64,000 bases of DNA from assembly GCA_963789215.1 (NCBI GenBank), contig CAWBJY010000006.1:1-64000 (forward strand), given 5' to 3'. Positions 1 to 8,291 of this stretch are shown piece by piece (position 1 is the first letter of the stretch; each line of letters opens with the position of its first letter). Made by a program: the position numbers and the translations under genes. The notes under the pieces were generated by a model. The model made no database searches and was not told the DNA's origin. It saw only the letters and a list, made by a program, of their open reading frames with translations. The DNA comes from Phormidesmis sp963789215 (GTDB taxonomy: Bacteria > Cyanobacteriota > Cyanobacteriia > Phormidesmidales > Phormidesmidaceae).

Positions 1-67
1 CTTTTCTAAGGTTGTGGCGCTTAGCTGCTGCCTTCTCAGAACTCAACATGACTTAGCACGACTGGCA

Positions 68-230
68 GGTGGTGACACACCCACCAATCGCTAACTCCCA
101 GGATTCCGAAGCAATCCCGGTCGCTAAGGGTAAATGTACCCTTTGGCTGCCTCTTTTGCATTTCATTTTTGGGGCGGCTAGGGATTCGAGGGTTCTGGGT
201 TTCCTTGAGCCAACTACACACGGAACCCAG
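68..230 (+). promoter_or_regulatory. Hairpin-rich leader upstream of small protein gene (candidate structured RNA)
   Basis: Five consecutive inverted repeats can be read. GGTGG 68-72 pairs with 81-85. GGATT 101-105 pairs with 113-117. A perfect 7-bp stem joins 126-132 and 137-143 around a 4-nt loop. A 9-bp stem joins 145-153 and 171-179 with G-U pairs and a T-rich loop. A 9-bp stem with one bulge joins 195-204 and 222-230. The last stem ends six bases before the ATG at 237, so it could control translation. It does not show the conserved core I know for glutamine riboswitches, which also precede small cyanobacterial peptides. No known class is claimed. Confidence 0.4.
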
Positions 231-236
231 ATCACT

Positions 237-476
237 ATGTTTACCCTGTTACCTAAGGGCGCTGCTGCGCCGACTGTTCCTCCTGCAAAAAGACCTACTG
301 CGCATACAGAACCCGTCCGGCTGATGATGTTTGGCAGCTTAAGCGCGGTTCAAGCTGCGATTAAGGATATTCACCGCCATGGCTACGCCGACCCGAACGA
401 TTGGAGCTTGCCGATAGCGACCGGGCGAGATAACGAGGTGATGGCGATATTGACCAAGCGAGTAAGCGTGGAGTAG
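237..476 (+). CDS. Small conserved cyanobacterial protein of unknown function (79 aa)
   Basis: The C-terminal 50 residues (FGSLSAVQAAIKDIH, then GYADPNDWS, EVMAILTKRV) resemble a family of short cyanobacterial proteins of unknown role, recognised from memory of the family pattern only. The first 28 residues are Pro/Ala-rich and variable. I chose the ATG at 237 because the hairpin-rich stretch upstream looks non-coding. An in-frame ATG ATG at about 324 would give only the conserved core. No clear Shine-Dalgarno is visible; the bases before the start lie in an inverted repeat. The last 15 bases, including the stop, are duplicated directly downstream (463-477 and 480-494). It converges on the desaturase gene. 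Confidence 0.6.
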   Translation: MFTLLPKGAAAPTVPPAKRPTAHTEPVRLMMFGSLSAVQAAIKDIHRHGYADPNDWSLPIATGRDNEVMAILTKRVSVE

Positions 477-498
477 AGGTAAGCGTGGAGTAGACACG

Positions 499-1344
499 CT
501 AGCGTAGAAAAGAGAGAGACTTTTTTCGCTTGGTTAGCGTTTTCTCTAGCTTTGTCATCAGCGAGAAGGGCAGCCCGGCTTCTACATAGAGCTGGGCTGG
601 AATTTGGTCTTTAATCTCTTCGTGTAGCTGGGGCAGTTCGCTCCAGTGGCGACCGCATTGCAGATGATGGGCGGTGTGATAGCCCAGGTTGCAGGTGAAA
701 AAGTTGTACCAGCGGTCGGTAATGTTGTAGGTGGCCTGGTAGGGATTATCGGTGTCTAGTCCGGCGTGGTGCTCGTAGGTAACGTCGATAGTTAGGAACA
801 GCAGCAGCAGCATGGGAAGGACAAAGATAATCAGGGCTTTGGCCCAGTCGATCCAAATGAGCAGGCTTAGCACTAGCAGCGTTAGCAGGATGTTTTGAAG
901 AAACTTTTGTTGTAGTTTGGGGTGGCGCTTTCCGACTTGCCAGGCCAGCGGGTAGGCCAACAGCATCACTTTGCAGGAGTAGACCAGGCGAGATAGCCGC
1001 TGGCCGTTGCGGTCTTGCCAGCTAGATTCGTCTTTGGATTGATCTAGATAGTTGATGTGGTGGCCTAGCGTATGGTGTAGAACCCAAGATTCGCCAACTG
1101 CGCCGGTGTGCAACCCCATAATTAGCTCAAGGATTCGGTTGGCCCAGGGAAGGCGAGGGAAAAAGCTACAGTGCTGGTGATGATGGTTCCAGGCGCAAAT
1201 CCAGCCTTTTACGTTGAGACTGACGATCGCCCAGGCAATGGGTAATAAAATTGAGGGACTGAGCAAAAAGACCGCAATATCAATCGCAAAAACCACCAGA
1301 ATTGCGGCGATTGGATAGCAGTCTATTTTTCTTCTAACAAGCAT
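499..1344 (-). CDS. Fatty acid desaturase family membrane protein
   Basis: The 281-aa product belongs to the membrane fatty acid desaturase/hydroxylase superfamily, which uses a diiron centre held by histidine boxes to act on acyl chains or related lipids. Visible boxes are HHHQH (about residue 54), HHTLGHH (about 89-95), EHH (about 191) and HTAHH (about 224). Hydrophobic segments lie at about 10-45 and 145-187. It is shorter than typical delta-9 or delta-12 acyl-lipid desaturases (about 320-350 aa), and the boxes do not identify the substrate. Carotenoid hydroxylase or ketolase relatives share this fold. It is monocistronic and converges on the small protein gene. Confidence 0.75.
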   Translation of the reverse strand: MLVRRKIDCYPIAAILVVFAIDIAVFLLSPSILLPIAWAIVSLNVKGWICAWNHHHQHCSFFPRLPWANRILELIMGLHTGAVGESWVLHHTLGHHINYLDQSKDESSWQDRNGQRLSRLVYSCKVMLLAYPLAWQVGKRHPKLQQKFLQNILLTLLVLSLLIWIDWAKALIIFVLPMLLLLFLTIDVTYEHHAGLDTDNPYQATYNITDRWYNFFTCNLGYHTAHHLQCGRHWSELPQLHEEIKDQIPAQLYVEAGLPFSLMTKLEKTLTKRKKSLSFLR

Positions 1345-1941
1345 ATAAACCAGTAGCTAGCGGTGCGAACGGTGCTTTGTGTTGCGCACTCAGCGAGGCT
1401 CAAGGTTATTCTAAGCCTTAAGCGGCATCCGGTTGGCCCTAAACGTCTAGATACTGCCTGTGATGGAATTCTTAGATATTTAGGTTTAGATGTTTAGGGC
1501 TGGGCGCTGGGCGACCAAACCGCTAGCGATAACCCAGGTCTACCGGTCGTTTTAAGAGAAAGCCTCTTCGAGCGATGAAGACGAAAGCGCGCGATCGCTC
1601 AAAAACACCCAGCCAGAAAAAATCTCCTCCTCGGAGGAGTCTCCGCAGGGGGAGGTGGGTCAATCCCTAAAGCCACCTAGCCAATTTCCCCTACCTTGCT
1701 CGCACTTATCAAAAGTCTTTATCAGCCACAAGATTCGCTAACAAAATGCAAATAGCCTGACTAAATATCTCTCTATAGCATGAACCATCAGCTCTTTTCA
1801 AAGCTGTTGTAATGAAAGGTACAAAACAGAAATTAAGTTTTGTTATCCTTGCTATTAAAGGCCAGCGCTATGAAAAGCTGCGCTGTTTTATAGAACCCTT
1901 TCGGCCTGCTCTGTTTTGCTTAGTTCGTATCTTCTTGTAGG

Positions 1942-1983
1942 TAGGCCAGCGCAAATAGGCCAGCGCAAATAGACCAGCGCAAT
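1942..1983. repeat. 14-bp tandem repeat, three copies
   Basis: Units TAGGCCAGCGCAAA at 1942-1955 and 1956-1969 are identical. The third, at 1970-1983, differs at two positions. It is non-coding and lies upstream of the MscS gene. Confidence 0.85.
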
Positions 1984-2094
1984 TAATCTCAGCCTAACTA
2001 GCCGGGGAACACTACCGAGAAGGCACAGCTACTGCTCTGCCCGCTAGCTACAGCAAATCGAGCCTTGATCGAAGCTTAAACACGCTTTGAAAAT

Positions 2095-2141
2095 TATTTA
2101 ATCGATCTAACTATTTATCTGACTATTTAATCGATCTAACT
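2095..2141. repeat. 18-bp direct repeat upstream of MscS gene
   Basis: TATTTAATCGATCTAACT occurs at 2095-2112 and again at 2124-2141, a 29-bp period, 69 bp before the MscS start. Its core ATCGAT is palindromic. It could be a duplicated operator or chance duplication; there is no further evidence. Confidence 0.7.
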
Positions 2142-2209
2142 TAAGCGAGACTTTCGTGTAGCTAGCGCTAGCGAATGAGCTGCTTTTACTGTCGTTTCTT
2201 TTATTTCCT

Positions 2210-3211
2210 ATGTCTCTTCTTGATTTTTACGCAGAAAGATTGCGTAGAAGGCAACCTCTGAGAATTTTTGTCAATCGGTTGATGAGTCCTGCGATCGCGC
2301 TACTCCTACTCGGGATCGCTAGCAGCCTATGGTCGTTCCAGAGCGATCGCCTGCCCGATCCCTGGCACGACAGACTCACCCATCTATGCAACATCGCCAC
2401 CATCTGGACAATCGGCTGGATGGTGCAGCGAGCCGTCTATATCACCAAGCTCTTAATTCTACGCAGATACAACACCAACAAAGCCGACAATCTATACGCA
2501 CGGCGCGTGCATACGCAGGTTGACGTTATCGCCAAAATCGCCTCATTTTTTGCCGTGGTGATCACGCTCGCCGCCACCTGCCTCACCTTCGACGGCGCAA
2601 CTGTCATCGGCCAAAGCCTGCTAGCCTCAGCTGGAGTCGCCAGCATTATCTTGGGTCTGGCCGCACAAAAAACCATCGGCAACCTCTTTGCTGGCATCCA
2701 AATCGCCATCACCCAACCCATCCGAATCGAAGACGCGGTTTTTGTCGAAGGCGAATGGGGCTGGATCGAAGAAATCAACCTTACCTACGTCGTGATTCGC
2801 ATCTGGGACTTGCGGCGATTAGTTGTGCCCATTACCTACTTTTCAGACAAACCCTTTCAAAACTGGACGCGCAATAACGCCGAAATTATTGGCACCGTGG
2901 TGATCTATACCGACTATGCCGTGCCGGTCGAAGCCATCCGCCAGGAAATGAATCGCATTCTAGACAACACCCCACTGTGGAATCGAAACGTTCGGGTGCT
3001 GCAAGTTATCGACTGCGAGGCCACAACGCTACAGCTACGCGCTCTGATGACGGGTAAAGACGCGCCAACCACTTGGGATTTGCGCTGCCACGTCCGCGAA
3101 GAACTGGTTACCTGGCTCGCCCAAAAATATCCTGCCGCCCTGCCGCGCACCCGCATGGAGCTAGAGCCAGCGGCTCAAAGCATGGGCAAAGCTGTGCTAG
3201 CCGCATCCTAA
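2210..3211 (+). CDS. Mechanosensitive ion channel, MscS family
   Basis: The 333-aa membrane protein is a small-conductance mechanosensitive channel family member, a tension-gated valve that releases solutes on hypo-osmotic shock. Three to four hydrophobic helices lie in residues 20-155. The pore-lining/beta-domain signature is visible around residues 138-190: LLASAGVASIILGLAAQKTIGNLFAG-like pattern, then IRIEDAVFVEGEWGWIEEINL and VVPITYFSDKPFQNW. The length suits the short MscS class. The stop overlaps the convergent rsmH stop by four bases. The start ATG at 2210 is the first in frame; no strong ribosome site precedes it. Confidence 0.88.
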   Translation: MSLLDFYAERLRRRQPLRIFVNRLMSPAIALLLLGIASSLWSFQSDRLPDPWHDRLTHLCNIATIWTIGWMVQRAVYITKLLILRRYNTNKADNLYARRVHTQVDVIAKIASFFAVVITLAATCLTFDGATVIGQSLLASAGVASIILGLAAQKTIGNLFAGIQIAITQPIRIEDAVFVEGEWGWIEEINLTYVVIRIWDLRRLVVPITYFSDKPFQNWTRNNAEIIGTVVIYTDYAVPVEAIRQEMNRILDNTPLWNRNVRVLQVIDCEATTLQLRALMTGKDAPTTWDLRCHVREELVTWLAQKYPAALPRTRMELEPAAQSMGKAVLAAS

Positions 3212-4155
3212 GCGTCTTTCTTATGCGCATATTTCTCACGAGTCTTTCTTTTGGAATCCTGTCCGGCGACTGCGCGTTCAGCAACTCTGAGCTTTGCCGA
3301 GCGCGATCGCTTATTTTCTCTCACCTCTTCTGGCGTCGCCACCAGCGGCTTCTTGGTAATAATTTGCAGGCGCTCGTCTTCCCGATAGGCATACTTCACG
3401 ATGCGATCTTCTAGGCTATGAAAGCTAATGATGGCTAGCCGACCTTCGGGGGCCAGCCAGTTGGGGGCCTGCGCCAAGAATTCTTTGAGCACCGTTAGCT
3501 CGCTATTGACCGCGATGCGCAGGGCTTGAAAGCTGCGGGTGGCAGGATGAATGCGGCCATGGCGGGCTTTGGGCGGAAAGGCACCGGCGATCGCATAGGC
3601 CAAATCCGTCGTGGTATGAAAAGGCCGTTTTTCTATAATCTTGCGCGCAATTCGCCGCGACAGCCGCTCCTCGCCATATTCGTAAATCGTGTCGGCAATC
3701 GTCTTTTCATCCCAGTGGTTCACAATTTCCTCAGCCGTCAGTGCTTGCGTGCTGTCCATTCGCATATCTAGCGGCGCCTCCTGACGGAAGCTAAAGCCTC
3801 TTTGCGCCTGATCTAGCTGAGTAGAACTGACGCCTATATCGGCCAGGATGCCGTCGAACTGAAGATTCTCGGGTGCGAATCGAGCAAAGTTGGTATGCTC
3901 AAAAGTCACCTGGCTCTCGAACTCGCTGAGTCGTTCTTTCGCGGCGGCTAGTGCCTGCAAGTCTTGGTCTAGCGCGACTAGCTGCACATCTGGGGCGGCC
4001 TGTAGTATCAGCAGGCTATGACCCGCGCCGCCTACGGTTGCATCCAAGTAGCGTCCACCTGGCTTTATCTGTAGGCCTTCTACAACCTGCTCAGGGAGAA
4101 CTGGCAGATGAAAAAAGGGCTGCGGAACTTGATCTTCGGATGCGTCTTCTGACAT
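3208..4155 (-). CDS. rsmH: 16S rRNA (cytosine(1402)-N(4))-methyltransferase RsmH
   Basis: The 315-aa product is RsmH (formerly MraW), which methylates N4 of C1402 in the decoding centre of 16S rRNA using S-adenosylmethionine. It starts the family core with HLPVLPEQVVEGL, followed by the SAM-binding DATVGGAGHS (about residues 39-48), then DGILADIGVSS, a family hallmark, and SFHSLEDRIVK near the C-terminus. The length matches the family. It is not in a mra/dcw cell-division operon here, as is usual in cyanobacteria. It diverges from ndhH with a 156-bp spacer holding both promoters. Confidence 0.96.
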   Translation of the reverse strand: MSEDASEDQVPQPFFHLPVLPEQVVEGLQIKPGGRYLDATVGGAGHSLLILQAAPDVQLVALDQDLQALAAAKERLSEFESQVTFEHTNFARFAPENLQFDGILADIGVSSTQLDQAQRGFSFRQEAPLDMRMDSTQALTAEEIVNHWDEKTIADTIYEYGEERLSRRIARKIIEKRPFHTTTDLAYAIAGAFPPKARHGRIHPATRSFQALRIAVNSELTVLKEFLAQAPNWLAPEGRLAIISFHSLEDRIVKYAYREDERLQIITKKPLVATPEEVRENKRSRSAKLRVAERAVAGQDSKRKTREKYAHKKDA

Positions 4156-4311
4156 AAGCAGTATTTCTTTGGGGGGCGTTACCCTATAATCGGGGCAATT
4201 AGTGTCGTAGGGCGTTGAATCTGGATGTTGAATCTAAACATTGAATCTTTAGAGTAAACGTACGACAATAAGAGCCGTAGAGGAAACCTGCCGGGCAGAA
4301 GTAGATAAACA

Positions 4312-5496
4312 ATGGCTACATTGCAAACCAAGACCGAACCCATGATCATCAACATGGGGCCTCACCATCCGTCAATGCACGGGGTGCTCCGTTTGATTGT
4401 CACGCTCGATGGTGAAGATGTCATCGATGTGGAGCCGGTGATTGGCTACCTGCATCGGGGGATGGAAAAGATTGCCGAGAACCGGACGAACGTGATGTTT
4501 GTACCGTACGTGAGCCGCTGGGACTACGCGGCTGGCATGTTTAATGAGGCGATTACGGTGAATGCTCCGGAGAAGCTGGCGAATATTGAAGTGCCGCGCC
4601 GGGCGAGCTACATCCGCATGATTATGCTGGAGCTAAACCGGATTGCCAACCATCTACTCTGGCTGGGGCCATTCATGGCAGATTGCGGTGCGACGACGCC
4701 GTTTTTCTACATTTTCCGCGAGCGCGAGCTGATTTATGACCTGTGGGAAGCGGCTTCGGGCGCAAGACTGATTAATAACAACTATTTCCGCGTGGGCGGA
4801 GTCGCTGCCGATTTGCCTTACGGCTGGATTGATAAGTGCGAGGACTTCTGCGACTACTTTATGCCGAAGGTAGATGAGTACGAGAAGCTGATTACCGACA
4901 ACCCTATCTTTCGCCGCCGGGTAGAGGGCATCGGCACGATGTCTCGTGAAGATGCGATTAACTGGGGCTGCTCTGGGCCGATGCTTCGAGCTTCGGGCGT
5001 GAAGTGGGACCTGCGCAAGGTAGACCACTATGAGTGCTACGACGAGCTAGATTGGGACGTGCAGTGGGCGACTGAAGGCGACTGCTTTGCTCGCTACATC
5101 GTGCGGATTAATGAGATGCGCGAGTCGGTGAAGATTATTCGACAGGCGATGAAGGCGCTACCGGGTGGGCCGTTTGAGAACCTGGAAGCGAACCGGATGG
5201 CCGGTGGGCCAAAATCTGAGTGGAATGACTTTGACTATCAGTTTGCGGGTAAGAAGATTGCGCCGACCTTTAAGATTCCAGAAGGTGAGCACTATGTGCG
5301 CGTAGAGACGGGTAAAGGTGAAGTGGGCGTTTATATTATCGGTGAAGATAATGTGTTCCCTTGGAGATGGAAGATTCGCGCAGCGGACTTCAACAACCTG
5401 CAGATTTTGCCGAACTTGTTGAAGGGCGTAAAGCTCGCGGATATCATGCCGATTCTAGGCAGTGTGGATATCATTATGGGCTCTGTAGACCGCTAG
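4312..5496 (+). CDS. ndhH: NAD(P)H-quinone oxidoreductase subunit H
   Basis: The 394-aa product is NdhH, the 49-kDa (NuoD-like) subunit of the cyanobacterial NDH-1 complex. This thylakoid ferredoxin-plastoquinone oxidoreductase works in respiration, cyclic electron flow and CO2 uptake. The N-terminus MGPHHPSMHGVLRL and the C-terminus ending DIIMGSVDR are diagnostic, and the length matches the family. It is separate from the other ndh genes, as usual in cyanobacteria. A terminator-like hairpin follows its stop. Confidence 0.98.
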   Translation: MATLQTKTEPMIINMGPHHPSMHGVLRLIVTLDGEDVIDVEPVIGYLHRGMEKIAENRTNVMFVPYVSRWDYAAGMFNEAITVNAPEKLANIEVPRRASYIRMIMLELNRIANHLLWLGPFMADCGATTPFFYIFRERELIYDLWEAASGARLINNNYFRVGGVAADLPYGWIDKCEDFCDYFMPKVDEYEKLITDNPIFRRRVEGIGTMSREDAINWGCSGPMLRASGVKWDLRKVDHYECYDELDWDVQWATEGDCFARYIVRINEMRESVKIIRQAMKALPGGPFENLEANRMAGGPKSEWNDFDYQFAGKKIAPTFKIPEGEHYVRVETGKGEVGVYIIGEDNVFPWRWKIRAADFNNLQILPNLLKGVKLADIMPILGSVDIIMGSVDR

Positions 5497-5518
5497 TTAG
5501 CTGATCTTAATACCTATC

Positions 5519-5562
5519 GCAAACGCCCTTGACATCTTTTGTCGGGGCGTTTGTGCGTTTTT
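5519..5562 (+). terminator. Rho-independent terminator-like hairpin after ndhH
   Basis: AAACGCCC at 5521-5528 pairs with GGGCGTTT at 5545-5552 around a 16-nt loop. A short T tract (GTTTTT) follows at about 5557-5562, 23 bp after the ndhH stop. Confidence 0.7.
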
Positions 5563-5731
5563 AGCATACAGGCGTTGGTATGGCCGCCGCCTTTTTAGCC
5601 TTGATACGAGTGGCTTCTGGAATAGTCTCTAAGTTTTACAGCAAGGTTCTAACGATTGCTCTTGTCGCTTTGGGTAGTCAGCGATCGCGTTATTCAGGTT
5701 TTTGGCGTAGCTAGCGTAGGAAACTGTTCGA

Positions 5732-6121
5732 TCATTCAAACCCAACCGCAACCGGCGATTTCTTTTCTACTTTCTGTTCCACTTTGTCTTCAGCATTCAA
5801 ACTCAAAGACTCACCGCTGCGTCTAGCTTCCCACGGCCCAGAATCCACGTTTTTAACCTTCCATTGCCCCTGCATCAGCTCTTCATCTTCCGAAACCGTA
5901 CCGGCATAGTCCACTACATCAGGCGAGCTAGTGACATAGCGCTTCGCAAAGCTGATGCGACGACCTACGACTTCCCCGCTCAGTTTTGCCTCGCCCAAAT
6001 AGCTATCATCTAAAATGCTACCGCTAAGGCTATTACCACTTTGCAATAGCACTATCTCAAAGCGAGTCGGATTGCCCCGCTGCCAGTAAGTTCCCAGCCA
6101 AGTTCCGTTTAGATCAGCCAT
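5732..6121 (-). CDS. Small beta-rich protein of unknown function at the end of the oxidase operon
   Basis: The 129-aa soluble protein starts MADLNGTWLGTYWQRGNP and alternates short beta strands (FEIVLLQSGNSLSGSI, AKLSGEVVGRRISFAKRY, GQWKVKNVDSGPWEARR), suggesting a small lipocalin/avidin-like beta barrel. The last 25 residues are charged and lysine/glutamate-rich. It has no signal peptide and I know no function for it. Its start is 13 bp after the GMC oxidoreductase stop, so it is probably the last gene of that transcript. A role as an accessory of the GMC enzyme is inference from position. Confidence 0.6.
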   Translation of the reverse strand: MADLNGTWLGTYWQRGNPTRFEIVLLQSGNSLSGSILDDSYLGEAKLSGEVVGRRISFAKRYVTSSPDVVDYAGTVSEDEELMQGQWKVKNVDSGPWEARRSGESLSLNAEDKVEQKVEKKSPVAVGFE

Positions 6122-6134
6122 ATTAGTCTCCCGT

Positions 6135-7676
6135 TCAACCTTTCAGTCTTTCTGCTAAATGATCTCCTACTCGCAGCGCATTTGCCATTACCGTCAAAGC
6201 CGGACTGACGCTAGCACAAGACGGAAAGAAACTGCTGTCCACCACGTACAGATTGTCAATCTCATGAGTACGACAGTTTACGTCTAAAACAGAAGTCGCC
6301 GGATCGGTTCCCATCCGCGCAGTCCCGCACTGATAGCCCACTACCTGCGTCGGCGATTCTCCTCGTGGATACACCGTACTCTGCCGCAGGCCCATCCCCG
6401 TGTTCTCCATATCTTTTAGCACGCCCATCCAGCGATACACCAAGCGATCGTGCGCCTCAAGATTATTAGGCGTAAACTCGTAGCGCAGCTTCTTGCGGCT
6501 CAGCCCGTCAAATCGCTTGCTCTCTTGCCAGTAAACGCGGTTCTCTGGCTTAGGCAACGTTCCCGTTTGCGCCCACCAGCCAATAGACCGCTTTACCAAC
6601 TGCTGCAAACCCGCCCCCGGCAAAAATTGAGCGAGTACCGAGAGCAAGGGCGGAGACTCTGCAAAAACAATATCTTGCAAAAGGCCACCGCTATTTTCAA
6701 TATGGCCCATTGGATATTTGAAGTACTCATCGCCCCAATAAAAGTCATTTACGCTCACGCTGGGCAAGAAGGTGCCGTCATTATCCGCCGCACCTCGCTC
6801 CACGATTACCGTCATTAAATGCTTCATCAAGTTTCGACCAAGCTGATCGGAACTATTCGCCAACCCGTTAGGATGTTTCTCATTGGCAGAGTCCAGCATG
6901 AGCGCCGCCGAGTTCACCGCACCGCAGGCTAAAACAACAATATCAGCCTTAAACAAAACTGTTCTCTCATTGTCTTCTACCTGTACGCCCGCAATTTCCG
7001 TGCCAGTTGGATTGGTATGCAGGCCCACTACCCTAGCGTTCGTCTTTAAAGTCACGTTCTGGTGCTGTAGCGCCAGATTAACTCCAAAAACTTCAGCATC
7101 TCCCGTCGGATCGTCCTCACGCTTGGTCAGGCTCATGGGCAGCGAAGTTGGGTGCAGTCCGCGATCTTTAATTAAATCGACAAATGGTTGGATGACCGGC
7201 GCGTGCTCTACTGCCAAATGAGAATAGCTGACGCTGTGAGCCGGCTCGGTCGGATCGCCTTGATGGTCGCCATGCACCTGATAGAGCTGCTCGGCAGCGG
7301 TGTAGTAAGGCTCCCAGTCTGCGTACTTGATCGGCCATTCTGGCGTTACGCCGTCTTGATAGGTAACCGCTTCAAAATCGCGATCGCGCATCCGCATCAA
7401 AGTCGCATTGTAGATTTTGGTATTCCCGCCTACCGCATAGTTTGTCTGCGGCGAAAACGGCTCGCCCTCTTGGTCGTACCACTGCTCTGGTGCCCGATAG
7501 CGCCCCTTCTTAAACACGTCTATATTGGCCCGATTCTGTTCTTCTAAGGCCATTACTGACCCTCGTTCTAAGATCAAAATTCGCTTGCCCGTAGCGGCAA
7601 TCTTTTGGGCTAGCGTACCGCCACCTGCCCCAGATCCCACAATAATTACGTCGTAGTGTTGGTCGTCAATAATCAC
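6135..7676 (-). CDS. GMC-family FAD oxidoreductase with substituted catalytic residues
   Basis: The 513-aa product belongs to the glucose-methanol-choline oxidoreductase family (FAD-dependent alcohol/sugar/sterol oxidation). The dinucleotide-binding motif GSGAGGG is at about residues 14-20, followed by ILILERGS. The C-terminal GMC domain is present (YQCGTARMGTDPATSVLD, then LYVVDSSFFPS and SPALTVMANALR). By my alignment with glucose oxidase and relatives, the conserved catalytic His before xCGT is Tyr448. The second catalytic position (His or Asn before PxxT) is Ser491. The enzyme may have unusual chemistry or be inactive. It starts three bases after ctaE and so appears translationally coupled to the oxidase. 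Confidence 0.85.
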   Translation of the reverse strand: MIIDDQHYDVIIVGSGAGGGTLAQKIAATGKRILILERGSVMALEEQNRANIDVFKKGRYRAPEQWYDQEGEPFSPQTNYAVGGNTKIYNATLMRMRDRDFEAVTYQDGVTPEWPIKYADWEPYYTAAEQLYQVHGDHQGDPTEPAHSVSYSHLAVEHAPVIQPFVDLIKDRGLHPTSLPMSLTKREDDPTGDAEVFGVNLALQHQNVTLKTNARVVGLHTNPTGTEIAGVQVEDNERTVLFKADIVVLACGAVNSAALMLDSANEKHPNGLANSSDQLGRNLMKHLMTVIVERGAADNDGTFLPSVSVNDFYWGDEYFKYPMGHIENSGGLLQDIVFAESPPLLSVLAQFLPGAGLQQLVKRSIGWWAQTGTLPKPENRVYWQESKRFDGLSRKKLRYEFTPNNLEAHDRLVYRWMGVLKDMENTGMGLRQSTVYPRGESPTQVVGYQCGTARMGTDPATSVLDVNCRTHEIDNLYVVDSSFFPSCASVSPALTVMANALRVGDHLAERLKG

Positions 7677-7679
7677 AAG

Positions 7680-8291
7680 CTACCGCCACACATAAATAAG
7701 AAGGAACAACACAATCCAAATCACATCGACAAAATGCCAAAACAGCGAAGTTGCCGCAACGCCAAACTCTCCTTCCTCATAGTTATTAGGAATAAAAGAG
7801 CGGCCCAGCATAATGCCTTGCAGCAGCACCCCGGTTAAAACATGCAAACCGTGGAAGCCCGTCAGCAAATAAAACGTACCGCCAAACACGCCGTCCGTAA
7901 AGCCAAACGGTAGGCCCATCCACTCCACCGCCTGACCGTAGAGGAAAAAGCTGCCCATCGCCATTGTCAGCAGCCAAAATATCCGAAAGCCCCAAAGATT
8001 CTCTTTGTGCAAAAAGCGCTCGGCAAAGTAAATTACGAAGCTGCTGGACACTAGCACGATGGTATTGATAAAAGGCTCGCGCACTTCTAACCCTTCAAAG
8101 CCAGCCGGAAGCCAGTCTGTTGCATTCGTTTTGTAAACGGTGTAGCCCACAAAAAAGCTAAAGAAAATGACGCTTTCTGAAAGCAGAAAAACAATAAACC
8201 CAAACATGCGGTTATCTTCTTCAGCTTCTTCTAGGTGCGTTGCAACCGGAACCACAGCGTTAAGCGTAGGATCTGCTTTTGTCGTACTCAT
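7680..8291 (-). CDS. ctaE: Cytochrome c oxidase-type subunit III (ARTO operon)
   Basis: The 203-aa protein is a heme-copper oxidase subunit III. Five hydrophobic helices are visible, with FIVFLLSESVIFFSFFVGY near residue 30, GTFYLLTGFHGLHVLTGVLLQ near residue 140 and a final FWHFVDVIWIVLFLLIYVW. The GFHGLHV motif is family-typical. The subunit stabilises subunit I rather than carrying a redox centre. Its ATG overlaps the ctaD stop at 8291. It is the alternative-oxidase paralogue because it sits with a CuA-less subunit II. Confidence 0.93.
   Translation of the reverse strand: MSTTKADPTLNAVVPVATHLEEAEEDNRMFGFIVFLLSESVIFFSFFVGYTVYKTNATDWLPAGFEGLEVREPFINTIVLVSSSFVIYFAERFLHKENLWGFRIFWLLTMAMGSFFLYGQAVEWMGLPFGFTDGVFGGTFYLLTGFHGLHVLTGVLLQGIMLGRSFIPNNYEEGEFGVAATSLFWHFVDVIWIVLFLLIYVWR

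Larger units (their letters stand above)
1345..2209. other. 865-bp intergenic spacer without a recognisable gene
   Basis: No convincing coding frame or tRNA was seen. It holds a perfect hairpin (CTCCTC 1624-1629 with GAGGAG 1634-1639), a triple 14-bp tandem repeat (1942-1983), an 18-bp direct repeat (2095-2112 and 2124-2141) and HIP1-type octamers. It should contain the divergent promoters of the desaturase and MscS genes, but no promoter was identified with confidence. Confidence 0.7.

Noticed and set aside
65..236. Glutamine riboswitch (downstream-peptide motif) upstream of a small protein
   Set aside because: The conserved core sequence of that class is not present, only stems and a CCGAAG string.
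2437..2778. Antisense open frame across the MscS gene
   Set aside because: It follows the codon pattern of the sense gene and has no recognisable protein features. The same applies to antisense frames across rsmH, ndhH, ctaD, murQ and glyS.
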